DNA from: an endosymbiont of Escarpia spicata
GTDB lineage: Bacteria; Pseudomonadota; Gammaproteobacteria; Chromatiales; Chromatiaceae
NCBI GenBank assembly: GCA_003349915.1
Contig: QFXE01000010.1
Span: 62,001 to 126,000 of the forward strand
DNA length: 64,000 nucleotides
Direction of reading: 5' to 3'
Shown here: in pieces, positions 1 to 8,824 of the stretch
Position numbering within the stretch: the first letter of the stretch is position 1
How the letters are laid out: every line of letters begins with the position of its first letter
Position numbers and translations under genes: made by a program
Notes under the pieces: model-generated
The model's database searches: none
What the model was told of the DNA's origin: nothing
What the model saw: only the letters and a program-made list of their open reading frames with translations

Positions 1-1577
1 CTGGTATCGGTTGGATCGATCGATTCTGCCTCGCAGGCCTCCTTATTGAGTACGATGAGCGTGGTGAGAAAGGGTTTTGCCTCACCGATGACCATCGCCT
101 GTTCAAAGAGTGCATCAAGGTCAATGCACATCTCCATATCGGCAGGCGGGACTTTTTCGCCATTGGCAAGGACGATGATCTCCTTGAGACGGCCTGTGAT
201 GAAGATGTGCTCATTCTCGATTCTGACCTTGTCGCCGGTATGCAGCCAGCCTTCACTGTCGATGACGTCTGAAGTCGCCTCCTGATTATTCCAATAGCCC
301 AGCATCACGCTTGGACTGCGGGAGAGCAGTTCGTCGTTTTCGCCGATCTTTGTCTCTATGCCAGGCAGCACTCTGCCGACACTGGCGGGCACATTATCCT
401 CCAGCGGATTTGCAGTGATGATTGGGCTGGTCTCTGTCAGGCCATATCCCTGCAGGATCGGCACACCCAGCCCGATGAAGAGCTTGGCGATCTCCGGGGT
501 CAAAGCCGCGCCACCGGAAACGGCAATACGCAACTGTCCACCGAGTTTGGCCTGAATCTTACTGGCCACCAGTTTTTTATAGAGCGGCCAGAGTGCCAGT
601 TTTGCGCTCCATGGCGCCCGGCCCTGATCATGTTCAAATCGTAGCCAGCCTGTCTCGACCGCCGCATTGAAAAGCTTGCGGGCAACGGCGGAATCGTCCG
701 CCAGCTTTGCCTGTATCTTTGCGTAGACACGTTCAAAGATACGCGGTACTGAGATCATAATCGTCGGTTTTATCTCCATCAGATCCTCTCCCAATTGCGG
801 GATGGATCTTGCATAGGCGACATTGGCGCCGACCGCAATCGGCATGTAGTAGCCGACGGTGCGTTCCAGGGTGTGGGAGAGTGGCAGGAAGGAGAGAAAA
901 CGGTCGGTGGGATAGATGGTAATAAGCTTCAACCCAGCCTCAATGTTCCAGAGAATATTGCGGTGACTGAGCATGACACCTTTCGAACGCCCGGTTGTTC
1001 CTGAGGTATAAACGAGAGAGGCAAGGGCATTGGAAGCAATATCCGCCGCCTCATATTCACCCGCTTCAGCGGGTAGCCAGTCGGCCAGGGAGGCCAGGCG
1101 TGGCTGCAGTCCCATAGGATCGACAGGTTCAATGGTCAGGATACGATTGAGTCCCGCCAACTGGTGACGAATCTGTTGCAGATTCTGCCACTGCTCATCC
1201 CCTTCCAGCAGTAACAGACGCACCCCTGCATCCTGCAGAATGTAACCAATATTCTCCGGGCGGTCGTTGGTGTAGATGGGAACGGTGACCAGCCCCAGTC
1301 CCTGGGCGGCAAGGTCGAACATGGCCCACTCGCGGCAGTTGCGAAGCATCAGGGCGACCCGTTCGCCGGGTTTCAGATCCTCCTGTTGGAAGGCAGCCTG
1401 CCAGCGGGCGACTTCACGTCCCATCTCGCGCCAGGAAGTGTCCAGCCAACTTTCCGACGTGGGATCGAATTGGGTGTAGGCAACAGCATCAGGTGTACGG
1501 CGAACCCGTTCCTGAAAAAGTGCGCCCAGTGTATCTGCCTCCTTGAGCAGAATATAGTCGGTCTTCTGTTCCCTCAT
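1..1577 (-). CDS. Long-chain acyl-CoA synthetase (AMP-binding), C-terminus beyond window
   Basis: I translated this strand by hand: an open frame runs from an ATG at 1577 to the window edge (525 codons, no stop), starting MREQKTDYILLK. It has the AMP-binding loop YTSGTTGRSKGVMLSH (about residue 185), the A5-type motif GYGLTETSP, the GD motif WLHTGDK and the hinge GRLKEIIVLANGEKVPP, all standard for long-chain fatty acyl-CoA ligases that activate fatty acids with ATP and CoA on the cytoplasmic side of the membrane. An ATG five bases upstream (1582) hits a stop at once, so 1577 is the usable start. It lies 88 bp downstream of the fadJ-like gene on the same strand and probably supplies acyl-CoA to that pathway. 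FadD15/FAA1-type architecture is likely; the exact substrate is unknown. Confidence 0.9.
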   Translation of the reverse strand, partial: MREQKTDYILLKEADTLGALFQERVRRTPDAVAYTQFDPTSESWLDTSWREMGREVARWQAAFQQEDLKPGERVALMLRNCREWAMFDLAAQGLGLVTVPIYTNDRPENIGYILQDAGVRLLLLEGDEQWQNLQQIRHQLAGLNRILTIEPVDPMGLQPRLASLADWLPAEAGEYEAADIASNALASLVYTSGTTGRSKGVMLSHRNILWNIEAGLKLITIYPTDRFLSFLPLSHTLERTVGYYMPIAVGANVAYARSIPQLGEDLMEIKPTIMISVPRIFERVYAKIQAKLADDSAVARKLFNAAVETGWLRFEHDQGRAPWSAKLALWPLYKKLVASKIQAKLGGQLRIAVSGGAALTPEIAKLFIGLGVPILQGYGLTETSPIITANPLEDNVPASVGRVLPGIETKIGENDELLSRSPSVMLGYWNNQEATSDVIDSEGWLHTGDKVRIENEHIFITGRLKEIIVLANGEKVPPADMEMCIDLDALFEQAMVIGEAKPFLTTLIVLNKEACEAESIDPTDT

Positions 1578-1665
1578 CTCATCCGTTCCGTGATTGTGAT
1601 TGCCGTTATCTTGCACCGCTTTGGAAGCCGATGTTTCCGCATGGGTTGTATCAAAGAATAGCATG

Positions 1666-3684
1666 TCAGGCACCACTCAAGTTAGTCCAGCCGGAGTCCG
1701 GATGAAACTGGTCGCCGTGCAACTGTTCCAGTTCATTCAGGCGTTGGCGCATACGTGTTAATCCACCGCTGTGGATGTAGTGCATCGGGCCGCCGTGGAA
1801 TGGAGCAAAGCCGGTGCCGAAAATGATGCCGGCATCCAGCAGATCCTCATCTTCGACCACCTGTTCACGCAGGCAGGCCACTGCTTCATTGAGCAGACGA
1901 AAGATCATTCGGTCAGCCAGGTCATTCGGCGCGTGAAACTGGCTATCCAGGTTCTCCTTGATGGCCTTGCCCTTTTCGTAGCGATAGAAGCCCGCACCGG
2001 TTTTTACCCCCAACTGTTTCTGATCGACCATCACATGCAGTTGTTCCGGTACCTCAAGATCGAAGACAGGCGCCAGCTTGTTCGCCACGGCAAGACAGAT
2101 ATCGAGTCCCACCCGGTCCGCCAGTTCCACGGGTCCCATCGGCATGCCAAAGCGGGTGGCGGCATTGTCGATCAGCGGGCCGGGAACCCCTTCCTCCAGC
2201 AATTCTATGGCTTCCAGCAGATAGGGCATCAGGATGCGATTGACCAGAAATCCGGGACTGCTTCTGACCGGCAGGGGAAGGCGGTCGATGCTGCGGGAGA
2301 AGGCGGCGCCTTTTTGCATCAATAGGGGATCGGTCTCTCTGCCGGAAACCACTTCGATCAGCTGCATCTTCGCAACCGGGTTGAAGAAGTGCAGTCCGAT
2401 CAGGCGCTCAGGGTTTTCGAGCGCTTCGCTGATACTCTCCAGTGGAATGCTGGAGGTATTGGTGGCGAGCAGGGTGTCCGGTCCCACTTTTGATTCAAGG
2501 TCGCGGAACAGGGTCTGTTTGGCCTCCAGATCCTCGTATATCGCCTCGATGACCACATCTGCGTGCTTAACCCCGTAGCCTCTGGGGTCAGGCATCAAGC
2601 GGTCCATGGCAGCCTGAACCAACCGTTTGGACTTCAGTTTGCGTTGAAACAGTTTGTGGGCGCGGTTTACCGCCTGTATGAGGAATTTCGCCTCCCGATC
2701 CTGCAGTGTGACGCGTTGACCTTTCAGGGCACACCATGCAGCGATGTCTCCCCCCATGATGCCGCCGCCGATGACATGAACCTGTCGGGATTTGAAGTCG
2801 ATACCAGCCGCAACCGATTTGAGTCGCTCCTGCAGAAAGAAGACCCGAATCAGATTTTGCGCCGTTGGACCGGTGATCAGCTGGCCCAGATTTGTCGCCT
2901 CACTGGCAAACATGAGCTGCTCGTTTCCCCCGGTATCACGCCAGTGATCGATCAATGCGAAGGGGGCGGGGTAGTGGGCTTTGCGCACTTTTTTGGCCGT
3001 GACTCTGTGCAGTATCGGTGCGAGCAATTGGCGCGCGGGAGTGGTGTTCAGCAGTTTTTGCCAGCCTGTCGGTCGATGGGGTGGCGGCGTCGAGATTATC
3101 AATTGCGATGCGGCATGTTTCAGTTGGCGCTCCGGCGCTGTTTGGTCCACCAACCCCAGCCGTTTTGCGCTGCGTCCACTGATGCTGCGTCCACCCAGCA
3201 TGAATTTCATTGCCGGAATTGGACCCAGCAAGCGCACACTTCCCCCATAGCCGGGAAAGATGCCGAGCCGGACTTCGGGGAAGGAGAGGCGGGTCCCCTC
3301 GTCATCCCGTGTTATGCGGTAGTCGCAGGCAAGGGCGAGTTCGAGACCGCCACCGAGGCAGAAGCCATGAATCAGTGCCAGGGTGGGACAGGCCAGATCC
3401 TCCAGACGTTGGAAGATTCTGTGAATATGGTGGATATGCGCCTCAACCTGGTCGGGCTGCTGGGCCTTGCGGAAGTTTTTGACATCTGCGCCGGCGATGA
3501 ATCCAGACTTTTTGTCGGAGAGGATGATCAATCCCTTGGGGGGATCGGCCTCGATCTCCGCCAGTATGTCATCGAACTGCTCAAAAGCTTCTGTGGAGAG
3601 AATGTTGACTGGTGAGTCGGCATGATCGAAATGGAGCCAGTCTATGCCGTCAGGGGTTCGTTCCAATTTCCAGTGTTTCTTCAT
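1666..3684 (-). CDS. fadJ: Enoyl-CoA hydratase / 3-hydroxyacyl-CoA dehydrogenase, FadJ/FadB type
   Basis: A 672-residue bifunctional beta-oxidation enzyme. The N-terminal crotonase domain (about 1-190) has the oxyanion-hole segment GFIAGADVKNF and the catalytic-glutamate regions GFCLGGGLELALACDY and FPEVRLGIFPGYGG. The dehydrogenase domain begins near residue 300 with the NAD loop VIGGGIMGGD and carries the catalytic-histidine motif HFFNPVAKMQLIEVV; a C-terminal HCDH domain follows. Its ATG overlaps the stop of the upstream thiolase gene by four bases (ATGA), so the two are probably translationally coupled. Thiolase-first order matches the fadIJ arrangement rather than fadBA, and the length is somewhat shorter than E. 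coli FadJ. It hydrates trans-2-enoyl-CoA and oxidises the 3-hydroxyacyl-CoA product. FadB versus FadJ assignment is an inference from order. Confidence 0.92.
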   Translation of the reverse strand: MKKHWKLERTPDGIDWLHFDHADSPVNILSTEAFEQFDDILAEIEADPPKGLIILSDKKSGFIAGADVKNFRKAQQPDQVEAHIHHIHRIFQRLEDLACPTLALIHGFCLGGGLELALACDYRITRDDEGTRLSFPEVRLGIFPGYGGSVRLLGPIPAMKFMLGGRSISGRSAKRLGLVDQTAPERQLKHAASQLIISTPPPHRPTGWQKLLNTTPARQLLAPILHRVTAKKVRKAHYPAPFALIDHWRDTGGNEQLMFASEATNLGQLITGPTAQNLIRVFFLQERLKSVAAGIDFKSRQVHVIGGGIMGGDIAAWCALKGQRVTLQDREAKFLIQAVNRAHKLFQRKLKSKRLVQAAMDRLMPDPRGYGVKHADVVIEAIYEDLEAKQTLFRDLESKVGPDTLLATNTSSIPLESISEALENPERLIGLHFFNPVAKMQLIEVVSGRETDPLLMQKGAAFSRSIDRLPLPVRSSPGFLVNRILMPYLLEAIELLEEGVPGPLIDNAATRFGMPMGPVELADRVGLDICLAVANKLAPVFDLEVPEQLHVMVDQKQLGVKTGAGFYRYEKGKAIKENLDSQFHAPNDLADRMIFRLLNEAVACLREQVVEDEDLLDAGIIFGTGFAPFHGGPMHYIHSGGLTRMRQRLNELEQLHGDQFHPDSGWTNLSGA

Positions 3685-4971
3685 TTCACCGCCTCCACCA
3701 ACATTGCGCCGCCCTGGCCACCACCGATGCAGAGACTCGCCACACCGGTTTGCGCATTATTTTGATGCAGGTTTTTTACGAGATGCAGAACCAGCCGCGC
3801 GCCGCTTGCGCCGACAGGATGGCCGATGCTGATGGCACCGCCATCCACATTCAGCCGATCTCTGGGGATAGGTGCGAGCGGTTTGCCAATACCCACTGTT
3901 TCCTGCATGTAATCGGTATCCTTCCAGGCAGTGAGGCAGGCGAGTACCTGTGCTGCGAAGGCTTCATTAATCTCCCAGTAGTCGATGGCTTCACTCTCCA
4001 GGTTTCTGCGCTGCAACAACCTGGCCATGGCATGCACCGGACCCAGTCCCATCTGACTGGGATCGAGTGCACTCCATTCGGTATCGATGATGCGGCCAAG
4101 CACCGGTAGATGGTGCTGTTCGACGGCGCGTTCGGATGCGAGTAACAATAGGGCGGCACCATCAGTCACCTGGGCGCTGTTGCCGGCAGTAACCTTGCCG
4201 ACCGGGCGGTCGAAAACCGGCCGCAGGCGGGCCAACTGTTCCATATCGCTGTCGGGACGCAGACCCTCATCCGTCTCATAGAGATTACCCTTGTGGTCGA
4301 AGATCGGTTCGATCGTCATCCAGACGTTTTTCGTTGGCGGCCTGTGCGAGATGCTGATGGCTCAAGAGGGCAAAGGCATCCATCGCCTCACGACTGATGT
4401 TGAATCGCCATGCAAGTTTTTCCGCAGTCTGTCCCATGGAGAGGCCGACGATCGGATCTGTCAGACCTCGCAGCAGAGCGATGATCAGCTGAAAATGGTG
4501 GGGACGCAGGGCGGCAAGCTGACGGCTGCGGGCGGTGAAACTCTTGGTGCGGTTCCATTGGGCGAGCCAGTTGAGCATGCGGTCGTTAATGAGTACCGGG
4601 TGGTGACTCATCGCCTCGGTACCGCCGGCCAGAACCAGATCACTTCGCCCAGTGGCGATATTTTGTGCGGCACTGTCCAGCGCCTGTAATCCCGAAGCGC
4701 AATTACGCTGTACGGTCCAGGCAGGCACCTTGTCGCCGCAGCCGATACGCAGCGCGGCAACCCGTGCGATATTGACTTCATCCGGACCGGATGAGACACA
4801 TCCGAGGATGACTTCATCCAGTTGGGACGGACTGAAATTGTGCCGGGCCAGCAGTGGCCGGCCTGCGGCAACCGCAAGATCAGATGCCCGGAAGGGGCCG
4901 GGACGGCCCTTCATCTTGATGAATGGTGTACGGCTTCCATCCACGATATAGACGGGTCTCTTCTCTTCCAT
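3681..4971 (-). pseudogene. fadI: Thiolase (acetyl-CoA C-acyltransferase), frameshifted into two halves
   Basis: Two overlapping reading frames (4971-4285 and 4319-3681) together encode one thiolase of about 430 residues. The N-terminal half starts MEEKRPVYIVDGSRTPF and has the nucleophile motif VQRNCASGLQA (Cys near 91); the C-terminal half holds the catalytic histidine GHPVGASGAR and second cysteine ASLCIGGGQGGAM. The break falls near 4311-4320: the upstream frame reads RLDD and then leaves register, while the downstream frame resumes IEPIFDHKGNL, as expected after LDD. One extra base explains it. All catalytic residues survive, so this is either a very recent mutation or a sequence error. 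It cleaves 3-ketoacyl-CoA, the last step of beta-oxidation, and its stop overlaps the fadJ start. FadI is preferred over FadA because of gene order. Confidence 0.85.
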
Positions 4972-5006
4972 TATTCCTTCTCCTTCAAAACCTGATGCTT
5001 TTTAAC

Positions 5007-5042
5007 CGTAGGCCGGATCAAGCGCAGCGGATCCGGCCTACG
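5007..5042. repeat. Palindromic dispersed repeat, family A
   Basis: Perfect 13-bp inverted arms (CGTAGGCCGGATC at 5007-5019 and its complement at 5030-5042) around the loop AAGCGCAGCG. The fadE stop codon (complement of 5038-5040) lies inside the right arm. Related copies occur at 28712-28735, 35353-35440 and 61513-61601. In this position it could act as a processing or stability hairpin between fadE and the thiolase gene. Confidence 0.85.
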
Positions 5043-7506
5043 CGGCGCCAAGATGTCTGATCGATGTCCCACTCTGTTGGGATTTTTCCTTGTTTCTTGG
5101 CGATAGACTATCGAAGGCGTCGACCTGTATGACTTGGTCTCTCAGTCTCTGCGTCTCCAGCACGAGTTGGGCATCGCTCTCCGTGAGGATGCCGATCTCC
5201 ACTGCTTCGGCGACCATCGCTTCGTTTGTGCCGGAGTGAATTTGTCCGGCCCGCCGTGCCTGTCGCAGTGTCTTCTCGATCGGGGCTGATGCCGCTACGG
5301 CCTCTAACGCCTGGTCGAGGCGCGCCACAGGTTCGTGGAGATCGCTGCTGAGAAATATCCCGGCGGTAAGACGCGTTCTGGCCTCACCCGGCTTCAGGAT
5401 GGCACCTGCTACGGCGTGATCCAGGCGGTCTGATGGTTTGTGGTAAGGCAGTCCTGTGGGGAAGGTGAGCAGTCTCACTATCCATGCCAATGGGCGATTG
5501 CGAAAGATGCCGATGAAGGCCTCCTGCATTCGATAGAGAGAGTCCTCCATCGCCCACCGCAGCAGAGGGATGTCGGCGTAGCGCTGATGCCCGTCGATAA
5601 AGTTCTTGAGGGCGGCACTGGCAATGTAGAGTTCGCTCAGCAGGTCACCCAACCGCGCAGAGAGGCGCTCTTTGCGTTTGAGTGAGCCGCCCAAGGTCAT
5701 CAGTGCGAGATCCGCCGATAGCGCGAAGGCGGCGCTCATCCAGTTGAGCTGCTGAAAATAGTGCCCAGCCACACCCTTTACGGGACGCTCGGAGAGGCGT
5801 CCATGAGTGATGCCGAGCCAAAAAGTACGCGCAAGATTGGTGACAAGGAAACCAATGTGTCCAAAGATCGCCTTGTCGAAGGTACTCAGCGCATGCTTCC
5901 ACTCCTTCTCTTGGGCGGCGGAAAACTCCTGCAGGATATAAGGGTGGCAGCGAATTGCACCCTGCCCAAAGATGATCATGCTACGGGTCAGGATATTCGC
6001 TCCCTCTACCGTGATAGCAATGGGAATGGCCTGATAGACCCGGCCCATAAGGTTACGTGGTCCCAGGCAGATACCGCTGCCGCCCTGGATGTCCATCGCA
6101 TCGTTGACCACCTGGCGATAGCGTTCGGTGAGGTGGTATTTCACGATGGCGGAGATCACCGACGGCTTTTCACCACTGTCTAGCGCGCTAACAGTCAGCA
6201 GTCGGGCAGAATCCATCTGATAGGTGATACCGGCAATTCTGGAGAGTGCCTCCTCGACACCTTCAAAGTTACCGATGGGTTGTCCGAACTGACGGCGGAC
6301 CGCAGCGTAGGTGCCGGTGTAGCGGCTGGCGGCCTTGCCGGCCCCGGTTGCCAGTGCCGGTAGTGAGATACCGCGTCCTTCGGAGAGACTTTCAACCAAC
6401 ATCCGCCACCCCTGGCCGATGCCGGACTGCTCGCCGATCACCCAGTCGAGGGGAATAAAGACATCTTTACCCCGGATGGGACCATTCTGGAACGGAATGT
6501 TCAGTGGCATGTGACGTTGCCCGATTTCAACGCCTTTGGTTTCACTGGGAATCAATGCAACCGTGATTCCCAGGGAGGTATCACTACCCAGCAGGTGATC
6601 GGGATCGTAAAGTTTAAAGGCCAGTCCAATGAGCGTGGCCACCGGACCCAGCGTGATATAGCGTTTCTCCCAGTTGAGACGAATACCGAGCATCCGCTGG
6701 CCATTAAACTCGCCCTCGGTGACCACCCCGCTGTCGGGGATCGCGCCGGCATCACTGCCGGCATCGGGGCCGGTAAGGGCAAAACAGGGGATCTCCTCAC
6801 CCTTCGCGAGTCTTCTTAGATAACGCTCTTTTTGCCTCTGAGTCCCATATTGCAGCAGCAGTTTTGCCGGTCCCAGAGAATTGGGAACCATCACCGTGAC
6901 GGCTGCAGTGATACTGCGGCTGGAAATCTTCATCACTATGGTGGAGTGGGCAAGGGCGGAGAACTCAAGACCGCCATAGGCGCGGGGAATGATCATGCCG
7001 AAGAGGCCCGACTGTTTGATAAATGACCAGACCGCTTCAGGCAGGTCCTTGTCGTGATGGGTGATCTGCCAGTCGTCCAGCATTTTACAGAGTCGTTCGA
7101 CTGGCCCGTCGATGAAGGCCTGCTCTTGTTCCGTCAATTGGGGTTCTGGTTGTTCCAGCAGCCGTTGCCAATCGGGTTGGCCACTGAAGAGTTCACCATC
7201 CCACCACACATTTCTGGCGTGCAATGCTTCACGCTCTGTTGATGACATGGCGGGCATGACACGCCGGAATTGTCTTAACAGCGGTCCGCTGATCAAACGA
7301 AGACGCAGGTCCGGAAGCAGGTAGAAAAACATACCGGTGCCGTAGGCAATCCAGGATACAGTTGCCCCAAATGTGCCGATCAGACCACCCAGCTGCAGAG
7401 AGACGAGCAGGGCAGGGGGTAATAAAACCCAGACGATAGCCTTGGCTGAACTGTAGGCCAGAGCCCACAGGACGATCAGAATCAGAAGAGTGCCTATTGC
7501 CGCCAT
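5038..7506 (-). CDS. fadE: Acyl-CoA dehydrogenase, FadE type
   Basis: An acyl-CoA dehydrogenase of about 822 residues, close to the length of E. coli FadE (814) and far longer than ordinary ACADs. Hydrophobic helices fill residues 1-70, followed by ACAD N-terminal, middle (CFALTGPDAGSDAG) and C-terminal domains (DIQGGSGICLGPRN, TVEGANILTRSMI) and the FadE-specific tail. It introduces the trans-2 double bond into acyl-CoA at the membrane. The frame can start at GTG 7512, but GGGAG lies only one base from it and seven bases from ATG 7506, so ATG 7506 is preferred. It is the first beta-oxidation gene of the minus-strand cluster; a palindromic repeat occupies its stop codon and the gap to the thiolase gene. 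Confidence 0.93.
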   Translation of the reverse strand: MAAIGTLLILIVLWALAYSSAKAIVWVLLPPALLVSLQLGGLIGTFGATVSWIAYGTGMFFYLLPDLRLRLISGPLLRQFRRVMPAMSSTEREALHARNVWWDGELFSGQPDWQRLLEQPEPQLTEQEQAFIDGPVERLCKMLDDWQITHHDKDLPEAVWSFIKQSGLFGMIIPRAYGGLEFSALAHSTIVMKISSRSITAAVTVMVPNSLGPAKLLLQYGTQRQKERYLRRLAKGEEIPCFALTGPDAGSDAGAIPDSGVVTEGEFNGQRMLGIRLNWEKRYITLGPVATLIGLAFKLYDPDHLLGSDTSLGITVALIPSETKGVEIGQRHMPLNIPFQNGPIRGKDVFIPLDWVIGEQSGIGQGWRMLVESLSEGRGISLPALATGAGKAASRYTGTYAAVRRQFGQPIGNFEGVEEALSRIAGITYQMDSARLLTVSALDSGEKPSVISAIVKYHLTERYRQVVNDAMDIQGGSGICLGPRNLMGRVYQAIPIAITVEGANILTRSMIIFGQGAIRCHPYILQEFSAAQEKEWKHALSTFDKAIFGHIGFLVTNLARTFWLGITHGRLSERPVKGVAGHYFQQLNWMSAAFALSADLALMTLGGSLKRKERLSARLGDLLSELYIASAALKNFIDGHQRYADIPLLRWAMEDSLYRMQEAFIGIFRNRPLAWIVRLLTFPTGLPYHKPSDRLDHAVAGAILKPGEARTRLTAGIFLSSDLHEPVARLDQALEAVAASAPIEKTLRQARRAGQIHSGTNEAMVAEAVEIGILTESDAQLVLETQRLRDQVIQVDAFDSLSPRNKEKSQQSGTSIRHLGAA

Positions 7507-7537
7507 CTTCACGCTCCCGCTGCTGCGCAGCTTTACA

Positions 7538-8458
7538 TTAGGTTTTATTCTCTAACGGCTGATACGTTTCATCTCCGGTATTTGGTTTCACCTCATGCAG
7601 ATGTGTCACCTTGGCACAGGGTTCGCAATAGTTTTGCGCCTGTTCCGCGAATTCAGACTCATTGTCGTTGTACATCATGGCTTCATCGCACCAGGGCAGA
7701 CGCCGATAGACACCCAAGTCGTCCAATCCAAGAAACGGATACTTGATGATGTTGAAATAGGGGGAATAGTCGAAATCCTTGGGTGTGAAGAGCCTTGGGT
7801 TGCGTTTGAAAAAACGGATGCTGCCGTCATCGCTGCGATCTATAAAAGGCAGGATGGGAAAATTTACCTGATTAAACGCCTCGGCCAACAGGCAGGAGCA
7901 GACCGTCCTTGTAGGGCCACCTGCATTATGTTCAAAGACGCTGGATCGCCAGCGTCGCGGCAGTATCGCCCAAGGGAAGAGGAAGCGGGCCAGATCAAGC
8001 AGGTGGCGTACATCGTAGCTGCTTCCAAGTCCCTGTATTGCATAGCCTATCACCTCATGAGCATCATCCGGTTCAAGTCCTGATGGACGGCAGATACGCA
8101 GGTGATCCATATGGTATTTGGATACAGGCGCCACGATGGTTCCTTCATGCAGAAGAGACTCAACCATCAATTGTTCGCCGGGATCTCCCTGAAAGTGTTC
8201 GGCAACCAGCGCTTGCAGGTCTGGATCTCTGACGTCGTACAATCTGCCGATGTAGATCGCCGAGTGGGTCCAGGAGCTTTGGGTGATGATTTTTATCACC
8301 TCACTGACCCTGCTGCGCCCTTCCACCAATAGAACATCGCCGGGGCGTAACTCAAAGCTTAAGCGTTTGAAATCGCACAATGGTGAGTTGGGTGGTGGGC
8401 CATCTCTGACCAGCCACTCGGAAATCGCTCTGGATAACCACTGCACAAAAATACTCAT
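7538..8458 (-). CDS. Permuted papain-fold (YaeF/YiiX, NlpC/P60-LRAT clan) hydrolase
   Basis: A 306-residue protein with the circularly permuted order of the YiiX/YaeF (peptidase C92) group: the block RPGDVLLVEG, then WTHSAIYIG with the candidate histidine near residue 65, and later RTVCSCLLAEAF with the candidate nucleophile Cys near 187. In canonical NlpC/P60 enzymes the cysteine comes first. A hydrophobic stretch (DLARFLFPWAILP) lies in between, and there is no clear signal peptide. GTG 8470 is possible, but the ribosome-binding sequence AGGTGG covers it and sits eight bases before ATG 8458, so ATG is chosen. The gene ends 31 bp before fadE, so co-transcription with the beta-oxidation genes is likely. 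Family members include amidases and lipid-acting acyl hydrolases/acyltransferases; the substrate here is unknown. Confidence 0.75.
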   Translation of the reverse strand: MSIFVQWLSRAISEWLVRDGPPPNSPLCDFKRLSFELRPGDVLLVEGRSRVSEVIKIITQSSWTHSAIYIGRLYDVRDPDLQALVAEHFQGDPGEQLMVESLLHEGTIVAPVSKYHMDHLRICRPSGLEPDDAHEVIGYAIQGLGSSYDVRHLLDLARFLFPWAILPRRWRSSVFEHNAGGPTRTVCSCLLAEAFNQVNFPILPFIDRSDDGSIRFFKRNPRLFTPKDFDYSPYFNIIKYPFLGLDDLGVYRRLPWCDEAMMYNDNESEFAEQAQNYCEPCAKVTHLHEVKPNTGDETYQPLENKT

Positions 8459-8824
8459 ATTAATAACCACCTAATTTACTGTGGTACTTCCCAGTATAGA
8501 CAGTCTTATTGGGTTTAGGGTTGCGCTGTTTGTTTACATAAAAGTGGCGTATATAAATAACTATGTTAATAAACAATGTATTACATTCATTTCATGAAGT
8601 AATATCTGTATGAATTAATGTTTTTTGATGAACAGCCGATATGTTATTGGATGAGATAAATTGTATTGGCCATTAACCATTTGCCTACAATAGTGATCAT
8701 TTTTCCGCGCAGCATTGACGGTGACAATTGAGGATTTAAACAGATAAATACCAAACACCCCGAGTGGGTTCTCAAGGAGCAGGTTCACCTACTGTTTGGA
8801 AATGCTGTAGTCGCAAACCTTACC
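8459..8824. other. AT-rich divergent intergenic region
   Basis: A 366-bp gap between the divergent hydrolase and GGDEF-EAL genes, clearly richer in A+T than the flanking genes. It has an imperfect palindrome near 8580-8603 (ATTAC ... GTAAT arms). The last part, from 8732 on, is open in the frame of the downstream gene and reads like coding sequence (see the start-codon finding). No other gene is visible. Confidence 0.5.

Noticed and set aside
2563-3615. 350-codon plus-strand open frame
   Set aside because: It lies antisense to fadJ, whose protein has clear domains and catalytic motifs; the antisense protein shows none.
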